Of a stretch of 10,317 nucleotides of DNA, positions 6,290 to 10,317 are shown one piece after another. The notes under the pieces are model-generated. The model did not search any database and had not been told where the DNA came from. It saw only the letters and a list, made by a program, of their open reading frames with translations. Within the stretch, counting starts at the first letter, position 1. Each line of letters opens with the position of its first letter. A program made the translations under genes and the position numbers. Source of the DNA: JANYCG01 sp031397915 (GTDB lineage Bacteria; Pseudomonadota; Gammaproteobacteria; Burkholderiales; Burkholderiaceae_C); assembly GCA_031397915.1 (NCBI GenBank), contig JANNMM010000155.1, positions 1 to 10,317 of the forward strand, read 5' to 3'.

Positions 6290-8991
6290 GCGGACCAGAA
6301 ATCCTTGCGACACAAGCCGCGCGCTGCGCAATAGTCGCAGGCAAAACCCTCGCCCAACGCCGGCATTGCCTTGCCAGCGGCGATGCCCTGCAGGTCCTCC
6401 AGAATGCCCTCTGCCAGCTGGCTGCGCAGCGCCACGATATCGGGTTGTGCGAAAACCTTTGTGTGGTCCTTTTCACCCACGTTCACGTACGCTGCGGCAA
6501 TGTCGTCTACGTCAAACAGCGCGGTGTAAAACGCAAGCTGGGTGTCCTCATTGCCCGCCTTGATGCGTTCACCGGTCAAGGTGCGGCTTTCGGTTTTGTA
6601 ATCCATCACCAGCAACTTGCCGTCTTTTTGGCGGTCCAGGCGGTCCAGCTTCCCGACCAGGGTGACCGGCCCCAGGCGCATCTCCTTCCATACCTCGGCC
6701 TGCTCAAAACGATGGCCCGTTTCAACGTGATCGTCCAGCCAATCCAGGTAACCTGCGCGCACCCGCGGCCACGCGGCCGAGAACGGCAAGAACTCTGCGG
6801 CCGACAAACCCAGGTCGGCAGTGGCTTGTTGCGCGGCGCGGTTAATCAGATGCACCTGAGCGGCGCGGTCCGCTGTGCCCTCTTCTTTGAGCGCGTTCTG
6901 GAAGTGAAACAACACGCGGTGCAGCCAGTTGCCGAAGTCACGTTTGTCGACTTCTGCTTCCAGTTCGTCCTCTTCACTCAATTGGAGTTGGCGCAAGGCG
7001 AAAAACCGATAGGGACAGCGGCGCAGGTCACTGTACGCGCTGGCCGACAGGCGCTGCACCACTAGCGCCTGGCCACTAGGACTCGGCATGTGTGAGGCAT
7101 TCGCCTGCAACGCAACCACCACTCGGGGATCCTCTGCAAAAACCGGTAACGGCGCTTCACCCTGGCCTGCCTGTGCCGTTGATTCCTGCTGTCGCAGCTT
7201 GAGCTGGTGGGCCAATGCCTGCACAAATTCGCTGGGCATGTTGCGCTCACCGGATTCGCCCGTGCGCCACAAAATGTCGAGCCGTGGCGAGCTCAATGCG
7301 CAATCCCATGATTTTTTCGCCACCGCAGCCAGCGCAGCGCGCGTCGGCAGACCCAATGCCACGCGCTGCAACGGCGTCCAGGCGCCAGGCGGCTCGGGAG
7401 AGGCTGGCAAGTGGGTTTCGTCACATCCGGCCAGCACCACCGCGTCAAGCGAGCGGCCGAGCAATTGCGCCAGAGGCAATATCACGACCTGCGCGCCGGG
7501 CGGATGTGGCGGTGAGTAGTTGGAGGCTTCCAGCGTTTGCCCGGCCCAGGCTGCAAATTCAGCAGCCGCCAGCCGCATGCCATAACTCGAGCGTGCATCC
7601 AGGTCGGCTGCGTTGAAGGTGTCAACAACTTCCGCGTCGTGAAACGTCGCCAGTTTCAACGCTTCGAGCACAGCGCGCCCGGCACCGTCGGCCGCCAGCG
7701 CAGTCCATTGACCCGAGTCCCGCAACACACCGTGCAGGTCACCCAACCACTGGATCAGGGTCCGGCCTTCTGCAAGGCGGCGAAGCAGCAGGTTCGCGGC
7801 AAAAACGCATTGACGGCTGGGTTCACCCAGCCCGACAGCGTGCTCGGGCTGTGTCGGCCAATCGCGAAGACCGGCCTTTCGAAGTTCGCGTTCGAGCTGG
7901 TCGACCACCGCAGGTGAACTGCCCAACGTAACCTTGTGTGACAAAAATGCAGGCGCATTTTTCAACCAATCGAGCACGTCGTCGGTACTGGCGTTGCGCC
8001 GGCTGGCGCGCAGCAGGGCAGTCAAGTTGGCACAGGCCCGGGTCGTGGAAAGTTTCCAGCCAGTTTCGTCGCGGATCTCGACACCGCGCCCCGAAAGAAT
8101 GGCGCGCACACGCCGCACAAGCTCGCGGTCCAGCGCGACCAGGCCAATCGGCCGAGCACTGCGCGGCAACCGCGACAAATGCTCAATCACGCAGGCTGAA
8201 GCGCGCTCAGCCTCGTCCTCAAAGTCCGTCGCGGCGTGGAGATTCACAACACCTTCATGACCGTTCCCGGTATGGTGGAGTGTTATCCGCGTGCAACGCG
8301 AGCCCAGCTTCAGCGCCAATGCCTCGACCAGCGGCTCGGATTGAAAGCCGTCAATCACGACCAGCAGTTTTGGTTCAGCCTGAAAAAGGTGATCGGTCGC
8401 AAAGGCCGAGGTGCTGCACCACGCCAGCGCAAGCCGGCCAATTGCCGCTTCGAAAGACAGCGCCGGCTCGGAAAGCCCTGCAAGCAGCGTTTGCGCAAGC
8501 TCAGCGCCCCAGGCGATCCGCCGTTCGGGTGCGACGGCAGCCGCTACACCTGCGAGGCTCCATGCCGCCTCCAGGAGCTTGGGTGCCAGCATGGCGATGT
8601 GCTCGGACAGACCCGCCCGTTGCAGCAATGAACGGGCGGTTATCGCATCAAAGGCAGCGTCCAGGCACAAGTCACCGTCTTTCGGCGTGTAGCCGCCCAG
8701 CCCGCGTGCCCAGTTCAGGGTTGATTCGAACCGCGGCACAAACACCGCGCCGTTGGCCGGCAGGTTCTCGGACGCGACCCAGGCCTGCTTCGCCTCCTGG
8801 ATCAACTGGGCAAACGGCACCAGAACAATGGCTTGGGATGGATGGACCTGCCGCCTGGACAGTTCATCACGCAGGTTTCCCATAACAAGGGTCCACGCTG
8901 GTGTGGCGCCATGTGTTTTGTCTATGTCGGCCATAGCTGGCATTTGGGAATTGGCAAGCCCACCGGCCTTGATTTCTGTCACAATTTCCAC
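6286..8991 (-). CDS. addB: AddB-like PD-(D/E)XK nuclease with iron-sulfur cysteines (TIGR03623-type DNA repair protein)
   Basis: A 901-residue protein, the presumed partner of the AddA-like helicase. The N-terminal part starts with an AddB-style helicase-like segment (SQAIVLVPFAQL, about residue 53 onward), but I see no GxGKT Walker A, so it is probably not a motor. The C-terminal third is a RecB-family nuclease: RDFGNWLHRVLFHF (H691), GKLDRLD (D783) and VMDYKTES (D797, K799). Four cysteines bracket it, C659 in RRCPYRFF and C885, C888, C894 in ACDYCAARGLCR, matching the iron-sulfur 'staple' of AddB nucleases. The start is uncertain. The GTG at 8991 has AGG six bases before it. ATGs at residues 17 and 20 (8943, 8934) are alternatives, and the first conserved-looking sequence begins only around residue 32. 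It heads the minus-strand operon, diverges from trxA across 59 nt, and overlaps the AddA start by 4 nt. Confidence 0.9.
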   Translation of the reverse strand: MEIVTEIKAGGLANSQMPAMADIDKTHGATPAWTLVMGNLRDELSRRQVHPSQAIVLVPFAQLIQEAKQAWVASENLPANGAVFVPRFESTLNWARGLGGYTPKDGDLCLDAAFDAITARSLLQRAGLSEHIAMLAPKLLEAAWSLAGVAAAVAPERRIAWGAELAQTLLAGLSEPALSFEAAIGRLALAWCSTSAFATDHLFQAEPKLLVVIDGFQSEPLVEALALKLGSRCTRITLHHTGNGHEGVVNLHAATDFEDEAERASACVIEHLSRLPRSARPIGLVALDRELVRRVRAILSGRGVEIRDETGWKLSTTRACANLTALLRASRRNASTDDVLDWLKNAPAFLSHKVTLGSSPAVVDQLERELRKAGLRDWPTQPEHAVGLGEPSRQCVFAANLLLRRLAEGRTLIQWLGDLHGVLRDSGQWTALAADGAGRAVLEALKLATFHDAEVVDTFNAADLDARSSYGMRLAAAEFAAWAGQTLEASNYSPPHPPGAQVVILPLAQLLGRSLDAVVLAGCDETHLPASPEPPGAWTPLQRVALGLPTRAALAAVAKKSWDCALSSPRLDILWRTGESGERNMPSEFVQALAHQLKLRQQESTAQAGQGEAPLPVFAEDPRVVVALQANASHMPSPSGQALVVQRLSASAYSDLRRCPYRFFALRQLQLSEEDELEAEVDKRDFGNWLHRVLFHFQNALKEEGTADRAAQVHLINRAAQQATADLGLSAAEFLPFSAAWPRVRAGYLDWLDDHVETGHRFEQAEVWKEMRLGPVTLVGKLDRLDRQKDGKLLVMDYKTESRTLTGERIKAGNEDTQLAFYTALFDVDDIAAAYVNVGEKDHTKVFAQPDIVALRSQLAEGILEDLQGIAAGKAMPALGEGFACDYCAARGLCRKDFWSA
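8977..8985 (+). promoter_or_regulatory. Candidate extended -10 promoter box for trxA
   Basis: TGT followed by CACAAT forms an extended -10 element (four of six hexamer matches) 65 nt upstream of the trxA start codon. No good -35 hexamer is present at the right spacing, which is tolerated for extended -10 promoters. The rho gene has a closely similar box at 9434-9442. If addB starts at 8991, this promoter lies inside the addB coding region. Confidence 0.4.
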
Positions 8992-9050
8992 ACTTTACCT
9001 GTAGCGCCAGCATTTACCCTACCGTCATCACGGCAACTGAAGGAACCTCC

Positions 9051-9383
9051 ATGGCCAGCGAACTGATCAAACACATTTCCGACTCCTCCTTCGAAGCCGA
9101 CGTGCTCAAGAGCACTACCCCCGTTTTGGTGGACTACTGGGCCGAATGGTGCGGCCCCTGCAAGATGATCGCGCCGATCCTGGACGAACTCTCGACCGCC
9201 TACGCCGGCAAACTGCAGGTCACCAAGATGAATGTTGACGAAAACCGCGACATCCCCGCCAAATTCGGCATTCGCGGCATTCCGACCCTGATGTTGTTCA
9301 AGGACGGGCAACTGGCAGCCACCAAGGTCGGCGCCATGAGCAAAGCACAAATGACCGCCTTCATCGACCAGCAACTGGCCTAA
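9051..9383 (+). CDS. trxA: Thioredoxin (TrxA)
   Basis: A 110-residue, full-length cytosolic thioredoxin. It is the general disulfide reductase that passes electrons from thioredoxin reductase to ribonucleotide reductase, peroxiredoxins and other proteins. The active site W33-C34-G35-P36-C37 lies in DYWAEWCGPCKMIAP, and the cis-proline is P78 in GIRGIPTLMLF. The buried-charge region after the first strand (VLVDYWAEW) is conserved. There is no signal peptide, which separates it from periplasmic DsbA- or TlpA-type relatives. The ATG at 9051 has a clear AAGGA (9040-9044) six bases upstream. It diverges from the addB-like gene and is followed by rho in the same direction, an order I remember from many Burkholderiales. 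An extended -10 box upstream and the separate box before rho suggest that each has its own promoter, though read-through is possible. Confidence 0.98.
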   Translation: MASELIKHISDSSFEADVLKSTTPVLVDYWAEWCGPCKMIAPILDELSTAYAGKLQVTKMNVDENRDIPAKFGIRGIPTLMLFKDGQLAATKVGAMSKAQMTAFIDQQLA

Positions 9384-9401
9384 AGCTGATTCCCAACCCT
9401 C

Positions 9402-9420
9402 CCCAGACACGGCTTCTGGG
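9402..9420 (+). terminator. Weak hairpin after trxA (possible transcript end)
   Basis: CCCAGA (9402-9407) and TCTGGG (9415-9420) form a 6-bp perfect stem with a 7-nt loop, 19 nt after the trxA coding region ends. There is no T-run after it on the plus strand, so intrinsic termination is doubtful. It could slow transcription or protect the 3' end. It also overlaps where the -35 region of the rho promoter would be. Confidence 0.25.
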
Positions 9421-9433
9421 CAGGGCCAATTCC

Positions 9434-9442
9434 TGTCATAAT
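9434..9442 (+). promoter_or_regulatory. Candidate extended -10 promoter for rho
   Basis: TGT followed by CATAAT gives an extended -10 element with five of six consensus bases. It is 145 nt upstream of the rho start codon. The -35 position (TTCTGG, 9414-9419, 17-nt spacer) is poor. Transcription from here would make a leader of about 135-140 nt that contains the two hairpins at 9455-9475 and 9514-9537. Confidence 0.45.
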
Positions 9443-9454
9443 TCCCCCAGATCG

Positions 9455-9475
9455 CCGGTTTCCACACGAAACCGG
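9455..9475 (+). promoter_or_regulatory. Perfect 8-bp hairpin in the rho leader
   Basis: CCGGTTTC (9455-9462) and GAAACCGG (9468-9475) pair perfectly around a CACAC loop. It would form just after the predicted transcription start of rho. No T-run follows, so it is not an intrinsic terminator. Rho is known to control its own expression through its leader in enterobacteria. A role here is inferred from position. Confidence 0.4.
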
Positions 9476-9513
9476 TTCGAGTTCCCGGTAAAGAATTCCG
9501 GCAAAGAGCCTTC

Positions 9514-9537
9514 GCAGCGGCATACAGGCGACGCTGC
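9514..9537 (+). promoter_or_regulatory. Second hairpin in the rho leader
   Basis: GCAGCG (9514-9519) and CGCTGC (9532-9537) form a 6-bp perfect stem with a 12-nt loop, 49 nt before the rho start codon. It is followed by a pyrimidine- and A-rich stretch before the GGGGA ribosome-binding sequence. It could shape the leader or a Rho-binding region. No experimental basis is known to me. Confidence 0.3.
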
Positions 9538-9586
9538 TTAACCCCCCAAATTTGTATTTCACTACGCCCCATTCCGGGGACAATCC

Positions 9587-10317
9587 ATGCACTTAAACGA
9601 ACTCAAGGCACTGCACGTGTCAGAAGTCCTCAAGCAGGCCGAAGAACTTGAGATTGAAAACACCGGGCGCATGCGCAAGCAGGAGCTGATGTTTGGCATC
9701 ATCAAGAAGCGCGCCCGCACCGGCGAGCAAATCATCGCCGACGGCGTGCTTGAAATATTGCCTGACGGTTTCGGTTTCTTGCGCAGCCCCGACACCAGCT
9801 ACACCGCCAGCACCGACGACATCTACATCTCCCCCAGCCAGGTGCGCCGCTTCAACCTGCACACCGGCGACATGATCGAAGGCGAAGTGCGCACGCCCAA
9901 AGATGGCGAGCGTTATTTCGCGCTGAACAAGCTCGACAAGGTCAATGGCGATTCCCCTGAGAGCAACAAACACAAGGTGATGTTTGAGAACCTGACACCC
10001 TTGTTCCCCAAGGTGCAGATGAAGCTTGAGCGTGACATCAAGGGCGATGAGAACATCACTGGACGGGTGATTGACATCATCGCGCCGATTGGCAAGGGTC
10101 AGCGCGCCCTGCTGGTAGCTCCGCCAAAGAGCGGCAAAACCGTGATGATGCAACACATCGCCCATGCCATTTCTGCCAACTATCCTGACAGCCATATGAT
10201 GGTTTTGCTGGTGGATGAGCGGCCTGAAGAGGTGACGGAGATGCAGCGCACCGTAAAGGGCGAAGTCATTGCCTCCACATTTGATGAACCCGCCGCGCGA
10301 CACGTGCACGTGGCTGA
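9587..10317 (+). CDS. rho: Transcription termination factor Rho (5' part, cut by window edge)
   Basis: The first 243 codons of Rho, the hexameric RNA-dependent ATPase/helicase that ends transcription at Rho-dependent sites. The reading runs off the right edge; the usual length is about 420 residues. It starts MHLNELKALHVSEVLKQAEE, with an N-terminal helical domain including NTGRMRKQELMFGIIK. The RNA-binding cold-shock-like domain has DGFGFLR at 60-66, the same position as I recall in the E. coli protein, followed by SPSQVRRFNLHTGD. The ATPase core begins with the Walker A APPKSGKT (178-185) and continues through VLLVDERPEEVTEMQR and FDEPAARHV. The ATG at 9587 has GGGGA six bases upstream. It lies about 200 nt downstream of trxA and has a candidate extended -10 promoter and a structured leader of its own. 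Nothing is broken or unusual in the visible part. Confidence 0.98.
   Translation, partial: MHLNELKALHVSEVLKQAEELEIENTGRMRKQELMFGIIKKRARTGEQIIADGVLEILPDGFGFLRSPDTSYTASTDDIYISPSQVRRFNLHTGDMIEGEVRTPKDGERYFALNKLDKVNGDSPESNKHKVMFENLTPLFPKVQMKLERDIKGDENITGRVIDIIAPIGKGQRALLVAPPKSGKTVMMQHIAHAISANYPDSHMMVLLVDERPEEVTEMQRTVKGEVIASTFDEPAARHVHVA

Noticed and set aside
7938..8885. 315-residue plus-strand frame opposite the AddB-like gene, and similar frames at 5492-6277 and 2160-2912
   Set aside because: Shadow frames with Arg/Ala/Pro/Gln-rich, motif-free translations, lying fully on well-supported opposite-strand genes.
9470..9490. GGTTCGAG-like sequence resembling a tRNA T-arm
   Set aside because: No acceptor, D-arm or anticodon stem could be built around it. 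It forms part of the rho leader.

Overview
The window looks like a chromosomal segment from a betaproteobacterium of the order Burkholderiales, most likely a Comamonadaceae member such as a Rhodoferax- or Polaromonas-like organism. The taxon is an inference from high GC in the core genes, protein similarity as I remember it, and the gene order trxA-rho next to an addBA-type operon. Two parts differ in character: a core housekeeping block from about 1614 to the right edge, and an accessory-looking, lower-GC segment from 1 to about 1613.

Accessory part (1-1613). One minus-strand gene (60-1001) encodes a 313-residue protein. I read it as a diverged class III nucleotidyl-cyclase-fold protein with both metal-site aspartate positions apparently kept. 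It lies between two copies, in opposite orientation, of a palindromic repeat. The right copy (1261-1423) is complete and can fold into a hairpin of about 160 nt. The left copy is cut by the window edge, and 34 bases (3-36) match the right copy perfectly in inverted orientation. The remaining non-coding DNA to 1613 is AT-rich in its last part and carries further small palindromes.

Minus-strand operon (8991 down to 1614). An AddB-like nuclease with a four-cysteine iron-sulfur signature is followed, with a 4-nt stop/start overlap, by an AddA-like UvrD/RecB-type helicase-nuclease. After 59 nt comes a FAD-dependent oxidoreductase of the HI0933/BaiN-related group. The first two would form the double-strand-break end-resection machine that feeds RecA. 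The job of the third is unknown.

Plus-strand housekeeping genes (9051 to the edge). trxA (thioredoxin) is divergent from addB across only 59 nt. About 200 nt downstream begins rho (transcription termination factor), cut at the right edge after 243 codons. Similar extended -10 boxes (TGTCACAAT and TGTCATAAT) precede trxA and rho, and the rho leader contains two clear hairpins.

No rRNA, tRNA, CRISPR array or transposase gene was seen. The most notable item is the palindromic-repeat-bracketed cyclase-like gene. Whether it acts with a partner cannot be judged, because the segment to its left lies outside the window.
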